64,000 nt of DNA from Manis javanica (taxonomy: Eukaryota; Chordata; Mammalia; Pholidota; Manidae). Under the pieces are notes generated by a model. It was given only the letters and a program-made list of their open reading frames with translations, was not told the DNA's origin and did not search any database. Where the stretch lies: the NCBI RefSeq assembly GCF_040802235.1, contig NC_133156.1, positions 28,415,343 to 28,479,342 of the forward strand, read 5' to 3'. This document shows, piece by piece, positions 12,710 to 23,040 of the stretch (within the stretch, counting starts at the first letter, position 1; each line of letters begins with the position of its first letter). A program made the position numbers and the translations under genes.

Positions 12710-13455
12710 AAAGCTGGCACTTTTTAAAAGTCTTAAAGGGACAAGGGCTCAACAGCTGAACAAAACCGTCCCAGCACACTCAGCCCAATAGGCTGGTAAT
12801 CTTGAGGAACTTTCAGTTCCCTAACCCCCTGAGGAGTAAAGCAGCCCTGAAGCCCCTCACGGTGATAAACAGCCTGCCATTTGTTCCCCTCTGACTGGTG
12901 CTGCAAGCGGACCGGCTGACCCGCCACAGCAGCAAAGCAGCCAGAGAGCAGCCCTGCCCACAGCAACTATACAGATTCCTCCCAGTGTGCAGCGGAGGCC
13001 AGAGCAAGGTCCGGACGACACGAAGGGGTGCTGTTCTTGCGGAAGAACACATCCGGTGCAGCTGCAAACCCCAACAGTGCTCTGGGCTAGCCCGAGGGCA
13101 GCCCACCCACAGCATCTCAGGCGATTATCCCAGAGACTGCCTCCCAGTGTGCGGGTAACCGGCACAGGCAGCAGAAGCCAGAGTAAGGTCCAGACAACAC
13201 GAAGGGGCACCATTCTCACAGGAGAACACACCTGGAGTGGCTGCAACTACGTGGCTGCGACCCCCAGCAGTGCTCTAGGCTAGCCTGGGGGCAGCCCCAC
13301 CCATAGCAACCCAGGAGATTATCCTAGAGGCTGCCTCCTGGTGTGCGGGTAGACGGCACAGGCAGTGGAGAAGGGCAAGGCAACCAACAAGCAGGAAGGG
13401 ACTTTGTTCTCCCAGCTGAAACACGTGCCACCTGCCTACGACCACTTCAATCACC
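12710..13455 (+). mobile_element. L1 copy 1, 5' UTR, second segment
   Basis: Resumes the same L1 5' UTR at the base where the first segment ended (compare the 'agtcttaaagggacaagggc' block at 12729 with the equivalent in 40940-40975, reverse strand). It includes a partial tandem duplication of a roughly 180-bp CpG-bearing unit at about 12990-13350. Confidence 0.82.
12990..13350 (+). repeat. Tandem duplication in L1 copy 1 5' UTR
   Basis: Two units about 180 bp apart begin with the gccagagcaaggtcc-type motif (about 12999 and 13178). Each has an acacgaagggg motif, a cagtgctctggctagcc-like motif and a conserved end block. A third partial start follows at about 13345. The 5' UTR of the L1 ending at 41385 does not show this duplication. 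Confidence 0.75.
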
Positions 13456-13895
13456 ATGAAAAGGCAGAAGAATCTGGTCCAGTCAAAAATCATTCAGACA
13501 AACCCAGAGAGAGGGCCTGGTGAGATAGATTTAACCAATCTTCCAGAAAAATAATTCAAAATAAAAATCATAACCATGATGATGGAACTGCAGAGAAATA
13601 TGCAAGAGCTAAGGGTGATGTCCAGGGGGAGGTAACAGAAATTAAACAATCAATAGAAGGGCATAAGAGCAGACTGGACAAGGTGCAAGGTGCAAGATTT
13701 AATGGAATAAAAATCAGAGAATAGAAATACAGAGAGGCTGAGGCAGACAGAGATAAAAGGATCTCTAGGCATGAAAGACTATTAAGAGAACTGTGTGACC
13801 AATCCAAACAGAATAATATTCACACTATAGGGATACCAGAAGAAAAAGAAGAGAGAGAAGGGGACAGAGAGTATCTTTGAAGAAATAATTGCTGA
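13456..13895 (+). pseudogene. L1 copy 1 ORF1 fragment
   Basis: Starts with ATG followed by the KRQKN-like start of L1 ORF1p (RNA-binding coiled-coil chaperone of the L1 RNP). It shows an early stop near codon 33 and further frame breaks. Coiled-coil sequence runs to about 13800, then the start of the RRM. The frame stops abruptly at 13895, where a new L1 5' end begins. Confidence 0.8.
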
Positions 13896-14956
13896 AAGAT
13901 GGTGGCGTGAGAGTTGAGAGAGGCTTCCTCCTAAAACCGCATATAATATGAAAATTCAATCAATACAACTAATCCTGAAAGAGCAACAGCAAAGAGGACT
14001 GCGCCAGACTGCATAAACCTGGAGAAAACAGAAGACCTCATGGAAAAGAGTAATGTACCAAAGTTGTGGCCTGGAGGGACCCAAGCCCTTCCCTCACCCC
14101 AGCTCACCAGGCAGAGAAGAGAAATGGAGCAGGGAGGGGGTAGAGGCCTGAGACTGCTGCATACCTAACTCCAGAGATCTGCTCTGGGAGCACAAACCTA
14201 CATTTCCTGGTGCTTTCATGATACACTCGTGATTGGGGATTGGAAAGCTAATACAAGTGGAATTCCTGGAGAAACTGAGATTTCAGCTGCTTGTGGAAAG
14301 CAGGGATCCATATCTGGCTGTTCTGGGATAAAAGAAAGGTGGGCAGTCTGAGAGAACTCCTAACAAGGAAGCCCTTAGCAAGAGGGCTGCAAAAGGGGCA
14401 AGGATTGCACAGAGCTTACTGCTCAGGAGAAAGGACAGGTAGACAAAATTGTCCAGGTGCACTCTGCCCAGTGGGTTGGAAGCTTTCATGATTTCTAGGT
14501 GCTCTATCTCCCTGGCTGGCGACACAGCTCCAAGGACCCCCTCCATGATACGCAGCCTACTGCCAGTTCACAAATCTGCAAACCCTACCCTGGTGTTACG
14601 CCAGCAGGAGAGAAGATCTGTCTACAGCAACTACAAATGCAAAGCATAGAGGCTTATACCTGTGTACTGGGCCCACTGGTTCACGCAGTGGAGACAGGCA
14701 TAGCAGCCAGGAATCAGGAAACAGCTCTTTCCTCCCACCGGGCACCAATACCACTCCCCTGCAACCCCGACATTGCTTCAGGGGCTGAGAGCTCCAGAGA
14801 GTAGAGCTTCTGGACACTAGAGGGTGCCATATAAAAACATGAAATGCCAAAGGAACTTGGTTCAAAGTAAAACTAATTATAACTCCTGAGAAAGATGACA
14901 TCGACTACATGAATCTTCCTTAAAGGGAGTTCAAAATAAAAATCATTAACATACTC

Positions 14957-15636
14957 ATGGAGGTATGCAAAGATATCCAAGAACTCAGGAATGAATACCG
15001 GTCAGAGATCCAATCATTGAAGAGCACAATGGAGGATATTAAAAGCAGACTAGATAAAGTGGAGGAGATGATAAATGAAATAGAAATGAGAGAAATGAGA
15101 GAAGAGGAATACAAAGAAGCTGAGGCAGAGAGAGAAAAAAGGATCTCTAAGAATGAAATAATATTGAGAGAACTGTGTGACAAATCCAAACAGAACAATA
15201 TTTGCATTATAGGGGTACCAGAAGAAGAAGAAGAGAGAAAAAAGGGATAGAAAGTGTCTTTGAGGAGGTAATTGCTGAGAACTTCCCCAGTCTGGGGAAG
15301 GAGATAGAGTCTCAGGCCATGGAGATGCACAGATCTCCCAACACAAGGGATCCAAGGAAGACAACACCAAGACATATAGTAATTAAAATGTCAAAGATCA
15401 AGGAAAAGGATAGACTACTAAAAGCAGCCAGAGAGAGAAATAAGATCACATACAAAGGAAAGCCCATCAGGCTAACATCAGACTTCTCAGCAGAAACCTT
15501 ACAGGTCAGAAGGGAGTTGCATGATGTATTTAATGCAATGAAGCAGAAGGGCCTCGAACCAAGATTACTTTATCTGGCAAGAATATCATTTAAATTTGAA
15601 GGAGGATTAAATAATTTCCACATAAGCAAAAGCTGA
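14957..15636 (+). pseudogene. L1 copy 2 ORF1, frameshifted
   Basis: ORF1p-like protein. The coiled coil is at 14957-15160; the RRM begins at 15170 (RELCDKSKQNNICIIGVPEE). The C-terminal domain follows to 15636. The reading frame shifts by one in the purine run at about 15225-15245, so the coiled coil and the rest lie in two overlapping frames (97 and 144 codons). The conserved ATG start lies upstream in a displaced frame. Not functional. Confidence 0.88.
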
Positions 15637-16009
15637 ATTTGCCTGTCACAAACCAACTCTACAGTATATTTTGGAGGGACTGGTATAGATGGAAGTGTTC
15701 CTTAGGTTTAATAGCTGTCACCATAGGTAATAAAACCACAGTAAAGAAAGTAGAACAGCTAATTACTAAGCAAATGCAAAATTAAATCAACTATCCCCAA
15801 AGTCAATCAAGGGATAGACAAAGAGTACAGAATATGATACCTAATAGATAAAGAATGCAGGAGAAAGAAAAAGGAGGAGAAAAAGGAAAGAACCTTTAGA
15901 TTGTGTTTGTAATAGCATATTAAGTGAGTTAAGTTAGACTCGTAGATAGTAAGAAAGTTAACCTTGAACTTTGGTAACCACGAATCTAAAGCCTGCAATG
16001 GCAAAGAGT

Positions 16010-16882
16010 ACATACCTATCAATAATCACCCTAAATGTAAAGGGACTGAATTCACTAATCAAAAGACATAGCGTCCCTGAATGTCTTTGTAATCTATGTC
16101 TATGGATTCCCTATATTTAAAGAAATAAACCTCGTTTTTTTCTAAAGAAAAAAAAAAGGACATAGAGTCACTGAATGGATAAAAAAACAAGACCCATCTA
16201 TATGCTGCCTACAAGAGACTCACTTTAAACCCAAAGACATACACAGACTAAAAGTGAAGAGATGGAAAAAGATATTTCATGCAACTAATAGAGAGAAAAA
16301 AGTAGGAGTTGCAGTACTTACATAAGACAAAATAGACTTCAAAACAAAGAAAGGCACAAGAGATAAAGAAGGACATTACATAATGATAAAGGGGTCACTC
16401 CAACAAGAAGATATAACTGTTATAAATATCTATGCTCCCAACACAGGAGAACCTACATATGTGAAACAAATACTAACCGAATTAAAAGGGGAAATAGAAT
16501 GCAAATTCATTCTAGGAGACTTCAACACTCCACTCACTCTGAAGGACAGATGAACCAGACAGAAAATAAATAAGGACACAGAGGCACTGAAGAACACATT
16601 AGAACAGATGGACCTAACAGACATCTACAGAACTCTACACCCAAAAGCAGCAGAATACACATACTTCTCAAGTACACATGGAACATTTTCAAGAATAGAT
16701 CATATACTAGGCAACAAAAAGAGCCTCAGTAAATTTTAAAAGATTGAAATTGTACCAACGAGTTTCTCAGACCACAAAGGTATGAAACTAGAAATAAATT
16801 GAGCGAAGAAAATGAAAAATCCCACAAACACATGGAGGCTTCACAACATGCTCCTACATAACTAATGGATCAATGACCAAAT
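16010..16882 (+). pseudogene. L1 copy 2 ORF2 endonuclease region
   Basis: APE-type endonuclease portion of ORF2p, with the LNVKGLN and QETHFKPKD stretches. It carries in-frame stops and two insertions. The Asp/Asn metal-site loop 'LGDFNTPLT' is recognisable near 16518. The frame is broken by a TGA at about 16551. Confidence 0.82.
16072..16158 (+). mobile_element. Tiny processed-transcript insertion
   Basis: About 76 bp of non-L1 sequence with an AATAAA signal at 16124-16129 and an A tail at 16148-16157. It splits L1 ORF2 and is bordered by 'gacatag' copies (16065-16071 and 16159-16165). Looks like the extreme 3' end of an unidentified mRNA retrotransposed by L1. Confidence 0.7.
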
Positions 16883-16897
16883 AAAAACAAAGATCAA
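16883..16897 (+). repeat. Target-site duplication, left (retroposon A)
   Basis: 'aaaaacaaagatcaa', repeated exactly at 18364-18378; both flanks continue L1 ORF2. Confidence 0.93.
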
Positions 16898-16920
16898 CAT
16901 CAAAAAGCCTCCACAGGGAT

Positions 16921-17391
16921 CCAGGCGATGCTGCGGTTGTGGCTGCGACCACCCCACCGTTTCCTGGACTTGCCATTGGAATGAGGAGGGAGATGTCTAG
17001 GCTGGCATGTGCATACAGTGAGACAACGAATTTGACCAGATCTGTACTGTTGGAACTCAACCAGGAGTTTGGAGGGGTGCAAGGTGTAGCACTCCAAAAT
17101 CTTATGACTATAGACTATCTACGGTTAAAAGAACATATGGGATGTGAACAGATCCCAGAAATGGGTTGCTTTAATTTGTCTGATTTTTCTCAGACTGTTC
17201 AAGTACAGTTGGACAATATCCATCATATCATATACAAATTTTCACAAATGCCGAGGGTGCCTAACTGGTTTTCTTGGCTTCATTGGAGACGGATGGTAAT
17301 TATAGATTTGCTTTGTTTATGTCACCGTATTCCTATTATGTTAATATGTGTGTGCAAATTAGTTAGTAGTTTAAAACCTATACATGCTTAA
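16921..17391 (+). pseudogene. Endogenous retroviral env transmembrane remnant
   Basis: About 150 open codons resembling a gamma/alpha-type retroviral TM subunit. There is an N-terminal Ala/Val-rich fusion-peptide-like stretch, a heptad region, an immunosuppressive-domain-like segment, the CX6CC-type loop and a C-terminal hydrophobic segment. The middle Cys of the loop is Gly here and also in copy B. The surface subunit, signal peptide and furin site are absent, and a stop lies just upstream of the equivalent region in copy B. It therefore cannot make a complete envelope. Identification rests on motif order, not a database search. Confidence 0.75.
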
Positions 17392-18015
17392 GGTACTCTA
17401 CAAGAAGATATGTCAAAGAAATAATCAATCCTCCCATGTTTTCTTCCATATGCTACCTCTATAGCTTTTCTTCTTCCTTCCTAATTACAACCCTTAAATA
17501 GAATTCATGCCTCACATCGAATTTACGGAGTATCATAATTCCTCCAGGTGGTAAAGATACCTCGAGACAAGTGCTGGGCATAGAAGCCACAGGGCATAAA
17601 TCTGCAAAGAAGTAAAAAGCTAACCTTTTCAAACAATATGGCTTCTCTCTCACTTACCAACTTTACGTTTCCCTGTATGGCCCCGGAAGATGACTGGTTA
17701 GCCAGAGACGGGTAAGATTCCTCAAGGGAGGAACAACCTAAGACAGGCACAGTCGCAGGGGGGCCATCAGGTGAGAAATCGGGGAACAACAGTGGTGAAG
17801 CTTAGAACCTCACCCCCCCCCCATGTTGAGAGAAAGCTTCTGCATCCATGGATGTGTTATTGCCCTTGTCTAGCTCGGATTAGCACATAGTCTACAGGCA
17901 CACACCTGATCATCTACAATTGCTCTCTTACAACACTAAACTATGTTTTCTACCTTTATCTTGCATCTACCTACCACTTCAGCAGTTTATTAAAAATAAA
18001 AATAATAATAATAAT

Positions 18016-18026
18016 AAAGGGAGAAA
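18016..18026 (+). promoter_or_regulatory. Retroviral polypurine tract
   Basis: An all-purine 11-mer (aaagggagaaa) immediately before the TG that opens the U3. Conserved at 28891-28900 (reverse) and near 47815-47825 in the other copies. Confidence 0.75.
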
Positions 18027-18349
18027 TGTGGGATCCACATATAAATCAACTATAAAAATCAAACCAATATTCATATTTGACCTGATTGTTTATAGTTCAT
18101 AATGCATGATCAAAACCGAAAGTTTCTGTGATGACTGCCCTTGTACTGTTCACCATGTAAGAACTTATTCACTATGTAAGAATTTGTTCACCATGTAAGA
18201 ACTTGTTTGTTATGCTTCAGAAGATTGGAGACTGAAGAGAACTAGGCTTGAGATGGATTAATGACTGTGCATTGAGCATTGAACCCCCCATAGAGAATTT
18301 TATTGTTGTTAACAACCATTTGATCAATAAATATGAGAGATGCCCTCTC
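18027..18349 (+). repeat. LTR U3-R segment of retroposon A
   Basis: Starts TGTGGGATCC after the polypurine tract and ends at the polyadenylation point about 18 bp after AATAAA, so U5 is absent as expected for an mRNA 3' end. It contains three 19-bp direct repeats at 18149-18167, 18168-18186 and 18187-18205, which may be U3 enhancer-type repeats. Confidence 0.78.
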
Positions 18350-18363
18350 AAAAAAAAAAAAAA

Positions 18364-18378
18364 AAAAACAAAGATCAA
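18364..18378 (+). repeat. Target-site duplication, right (retroposon A)
   Basis: Exact match to 16883-16897. Confidence 0.93.
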
Positions 18379-21300
18379 GCAATATATGGAAACTTTTTTT
18401 CCTCCTTCAAATTTATATGGATATATGGATACAAATGACAACAATAATTCAACACCACAAAATCTGTGGGATGCAGAGAAGACCATGCTAAGAGGAAAGT
18501 ATATTGCAATACAGGCATACCTCAGGAAAGAAGAACAATCCCATATAAGCAGTCTACACTCACAATTAATGTAACCAGAAAAAGAAAAACAAATGAGGCC
18601 CAAAGTCAATACAAAGAGGGACATAATCAAGATTAGAGCAGAAATAAATAAAATCGAGAAGACTAAAACAATAGAAAGAATCAATGAAAGGAAGAGCTGG
18701 TTCTTTGAGAAAATAAACAAAATAGATTTACCTCTACCCAGACTTATCAAGAAAAAAAGTGGGTCTACACACATTAACAGAATCAGAAATGAGAAAGGAA
18801 AAATCACTATGGACACCACAGAAATACAAAGAATTATAAGAGAATACTATGAAAAATTATATGCCAACAAACTGGATAACCTAGAAGAAATGGACAACTT
18901 TCTAGAAAAATACAACCTTCCAAGGCCGACCAAGGAAGAAACAGACTGAATAGACCAATTACCAGCAACAAAATTGAACTGGTAATCAAAAACCTTCCTA
19001 AGAATGAAAACCCTGGATTTCATCAAACATTTAGTGAAGACCTAATACCCATCTTCCTTAAGGTTTTCCAAAGAGTACAAGAAGAGGGAATACTTCCAAA
19101 CTCATACTATGAAGCCAGCATCACTCTAATACCAAAACCAGGCAAAGACACCACAAAAAAAGGAACATTACAGACCAATAGACCTGACGAACATAGATGC
19201 AAAAATACTCAACAAAATATTAGCAAACCAAATTCAAGAATACATCAAGAGGATCATACACCATGACCAAGTGGGATTCATCTCAGGGATGCAAGGATGG
19301 TACAACATTCGAAAATCCATCAGTATCAACAAAAAGAAGGACAAAAACCACATGATCATCTCCATAGATGCTGAAAAAGCATTTGACAAAATTTAACATC
19401 CATTCATGATAAAAACTCTCAACAAAATGGATATATAGGGCAATTATCTCAACATAATAAAGGCCATTTGTGACAAACCTACAGTCAACATTATAATTAA
19501 CAGTGAGAAGCTGAAAGCTTTTAACCTAAGATCAGGAACCAGACAGGGATGCCCACTCTCCCTACTTGTATTCAACATAGTATTGGAGTTCCTAGCCATG
19601 GCAATCAGACAAAACAAAGAAATAAAAGGCATCCAAATTGGTAAAGGAGAAGTCAAACTGTCACTATTTGCAGATGATATGATATTGTAGGTAGAAAACC
19701 CTAAAGACTCCACTCCCAAACTGCTAGATCTAATATCTGAATTTAGGAAATTTGCAGGATACACAATTAATACACAGAAATCTGTGGCATTCCTATACAC
19801 TAACAATGAACAAGAAGAGAGACAAATCAGGAAAACCATTCCATTCACAATTGCATCAAAAAAAATAAAACACCTAGGAATAAACGTAACCAAGGAAGTG
19901 AAAGACCTATACTCTGAAAACAACAAGATACTCATGAGATAAATTAAAGAAGAAAATGGAAACATATCCCATGCTCATGGATAGGAAGAATTAATATTAT
20001 CAAAATGGCCGTCCTGCCTAAAGCAATCTGTAGATTCAATGCAATCCCTATCAAATTACCAACCAGCATTCTTCAATGAACTAGAGAAAATCGTTCTAAA
20101 ATTCATATAGAACCACAAAAGACCTCGAATATTCAAAGCAATTTTGAGAAGGAAGAATAAAGCTGGGGGGATTATGGTCCCCAACTTCAAGCTCTATTAC
20201 AAAGCCACAGTAATTAAGACAATTTGGTAATGGCACAAGAACAGACCCATAGACTAATGGAACAGACAAGAGAGACCTGATGTAAACCCAACATATATGG
20301 TCAATTAATATATGATAAAGGAGCCATGGACATACAATGGGGAAATGACAGCCTCTTCAACAACTGGTGTTAGCAAAACTGGACAGCTGCATGCAAGAGA
20401 ATGAAACTGGATCATTATGTAACCCCATACACAAAAGTAAACTCGAAATGGATCAGAGACCTGACTATAAATCGCAAAACCATAAAACTCTTAGAAGACA
20501 ACATAGACAAAAGTCTCCTGAATATAAAGCATGAGCAACTTCTTACTGAATGCATCCCCTCAAGCAAGGGAAACAAAAGCAAAAATGAACTCATGGGACT
20601 ACATCAAGCTAAAAAGTTTCTGTATGGCAAAGGACACCATCAACAGAACAAAAAGGCATCCTACAGTATGGGAGACTATATCTGTAAATGACATATCTGA
20701 TAAAGGATTGACATGAAAAATATATAAAGAGCTCATGCACCATAACAAACAAAAAGCAAGTAATCCAGTTAAAAAATGGGCAAAGGAGCTGAACAGACAG
20801 TTCTCCAAAGAAGAAATTCAGATGGCCAACAGACACATTAAAAGATGCTCCACATCGCTAATCATCAGAGAAATGCAAATTAGAACCACAATGAGATATC
20901 ACCTCACACCAGTAAGGATGGCTACCATCCAAAAGACAAACAACATCAAATGCTGGCGAGGTTGTGGAGAAAGGGGAACCCTCCTACAGTGTTGGTGGGA
21001 ATGTAAGTTAGTTCAACCATTGTGGACAGCAGTATGGAGGTTCCTCAAAACACTCAAAATAGAAATACCATTTGACCCAGGAATTCCATTCCTAGGAATT
21101 TACCCTAAGAATGCAGGATCCCAGTTTCAAAAAAACATATGCACCACTATGTTTATAGCAGCACTATTTACAATAGCCAAGAAATGGAAGCAACCTAAGT
21201 GTCCATCAGTAGATGAATGGATAAAGAAGATGTGGTACATATACACAATGGAATATTATTCAGCCATAAGAAGAAAACAAATCCCACCATTTGCAAAAAC

Positions 21301-21448
21301 ATGGATGGAGCTAGAGGGTATTATGCTCAGTGAAATAAGCCAGGCAGAGAAAGACAAGTATCAGATGATTTCACTCATCTGTGGAGTAAAAGATCAAAGG
21401 AAAAAAAAAACAGAAGGAACAAAAGAGCAGCAGACTCACAGAACCTAA
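18379..21448 (+). pseudogene. L1 copy 2 ORF2, RT and C-terminal region
   Basis: Reverse transcriptase and Cys-rich C-terminal parts of ORF2p. The longest open pieces are 18593-18949 and 20735-21448. The catalytic FADD block is at about 19668 ('LFADDMIL' then a stop). The C-terminal zinc-knuckle-like CX3CX7-containing stretch is near 20950, with its His changed. There are numerous stops and frameshifts. Not functional. Confidence 0.88.
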
Positions 21449-21555
21449 GTATGGACTAACCATTACCAAAGGGAAAGGGCCTGGGGAGGATGGGTGGGAA
21501 GGGAGGGAAAAGGGGAGAAAGGGGACATTAGGATTAGCACACGTAATGTGGGGTA

Positions 21556-22125
21556 GAGGAGATCCTGTACTCTGCAGTTGTGTCCAGGGTGAGGTGGTAA
21601 TCTCACAGAGCATGGGCATGTTCCTTGTGGTGTTATGCGTGGGAGGGCCTGTGGGGAATGTCTCCTGCCCTGGTGACCCCAGCCCCCATGAACTTGGCTG
21701 CCATGATACCCGCCTTTGATCGTCCCCTCTTTCCCCAAGTCCTGTGTGTGCAGGAGGAGGCGGCCTGGCCAACAGGCATGAACTTTGGCCTAGCGTTATC
21801 ACTTTTCCTGAGAAATCCAAAAGTGGCTGAGCAACTCAAAGTTCTTTTATGACCAGCAAGCCAAAAGTCAGCTCCAGCCGTTAGTCACTGATTATTCCTC
21901 ACTACCCTTCAGGCGAGATCCTTGCCCTGGTTTTACAAGGAGTAAAACTGAGATCTCAGTGTTCTTCTAATAGGTCCCTGTGTAATGTCAAGACACCTTT
22001 TCAGACTTCCAGGCAGGGAAAGAAGGCTCCTAAACTCACAGCCCCTGAAGTTGTTTATGTTGGGTGGGGGAAAGGGGCTCCATGTCCTGTCCTGCTGAGG
22101 ACAGATGTGTATGAAAGGCCAGGAT
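21556..22125. other. Unique sequence after a tail-less L1 end
   Basis: No gene recognised. Moderately GC-rich. The L1 3' UTR stops here without poly(A). Confidence 0.45.
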
Positions 22126-22320
22126 TCTCTAAAACAACAACAAAATGGTACTTACATGAAGTGAAGGATGCATTCACTCATCTTACCATGATAAACATGT
22201 ATACAATGTATACATGTATCAAATTCTCACATTGCATACTTTAAATTTACACAGTGTTATATGTCAATTGTATCTCAACAAAGCTGGGAATTAATAAGTA
22301 AGCAAAGAAACAAGTAAGTA
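22126..22320 (+). mobile_element. Old L1 3' end
   Basis: 'atttacacagtgttatatgt', then 'caattgtatctcaacaaagc', is a common L1M 3' terminus. Confidence 0.75.
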
Positions 22321-22384
22321 GTAAATCAAACCAGAATCCTTCCTTTCCTGGCAGCAGTGTCAATAGCAATTGTATCAGACATTA

Positions 22385-22544
22385 AGAAGGTCTGGACGGT
22401 TTGGTCTAGCAATTCTACTTCCAGGAATCTCTCTTAAGGAATTAATTCTCAATATGGACAAGGCTCCAGGCACAGGAATGTCTTCGTTGCATTATCCACA
22501 GTTGCTGAAAATAAAATCAACCGTGTCTATGCTAGCAATAGATA
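22385..22544 (+). repeat. Ancient LINE (L1M/HAL1-like) fragment
   Basis: 'gtctagcaattctacttcca' to 'gttgcattatccacagttgc' corresponds to the C-terminal ORF2 or HAL1 region of old LINEs. Confidence 0.55.
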
Positions 22545-22740
22545 AATGATTAACATTTATTGCCCTGGGCTGTTGGTAAAGCATTTTACCTGCATTAGCT
22601 CATTGGATCCTTGTGGGAGTCCCATAAAGTAAATACCAGCGTTACCCCCGTTTTGCAGGTAAAGAAGTTGGGCACAGTGAGGTGAAGTATCATGCCCCAA
22701 ATTACATAGCTAATGTCACAGCAGAGCCAGGATTCACAAC
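22545..22740 (-). repeat. MIR SINE
   Basis: Antisense MIR with 'attagctcattggatccttg' and a diverged 'ttttgcaggtaaagaagttg' core. Confidence 0.75.
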
Positions 22741-22859
22741 AATGTGAAAAAATGTTTCTGTTGAAATGGTTTTTATTAAAAAGGATCAAAGTTGATATAG
22801 AGAATGAACACAGCTGTGTAAAACAGTGATAATAATATAAACAACTCAGCAATTTATTT

Positions 22860-23040
22860 TGAAGACTTCAAGAGACAAATACTCCAAGCGTTGCACTGGT
22901 TCTCTTTAGGTACTGGGTGTGTGGATGTTTTGAGACGTTTGCGGTGTGGTGGGGGCAGCGGGGTTGTCTGCTTTTCTCTACTTTACACAATTGTATATTT
23001 TTATACTTCAGGATGAATTGCTTGTTTTCAAATAGGAATT
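22860..23040 (+). repeat. Ancient LINE 3' fragment (probable)
   Basis: A degenerate 'tttacacaattgtatatttt' to 'tttatacttcaggatgaatt' tail resembles old L1/HAL1 3' UTRs, continuing after the MIR insertion. Confidence 0.4.

Larger units (their letters stand above)
16898..18363 (+). mobile_element. env-LTR retroposon, copy A (SINE-R-like)
   Basis: A 1.47-kb poly(A)-tailed element inserted in L1 ORF2 with a perfect 15-bp TSD. In order it contains a degenerate retroviral transmembrane-env segment (about 16921-17391), an untranslated stretch, a polypurine tract (18016-18026), then an LTR U3-R beginning TGTGGGATCC at 18027. It ends just after an AATAAA signal at 18326-18331 with an A tail (18350-18363). 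There is no 5' LTR, gag, pol or U5. The TSD length and A tail are L1 hallmarks, not those of integrase. Copies B (28553-30220) and C (47268-48148) share the same body. Confidence 0.9.
13896..21555 (+). mobile_element. L1 copy 2, near full length, interrupted
   Basis: The 5' terminus begins near 13896 (aagatggtggcgtgag). The 5' UTR runs to 14956, ORF1 lies at 14957-15636, and ORF2 runs from about 16000 to 21448. Two insertions interrupt it: a tiny mRNA-like fragment (16072-16158) and a 1.47-kb env-LTR retroposon (16898-18363). The 3' UTR ends near 21555 without the terminal 200 bp or poly(A) tail that the other L1s in the window have. Confidence 0.88.

Noticed and set aside
16921-17391. Env remnant as a captured syncytin-like host gene.
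   Set aside because: There is no surface subunit, signal peptide or cleavage site; the loop Cys is altered; copy B is broken by stops. A neutral retroposon passenger is simpler.
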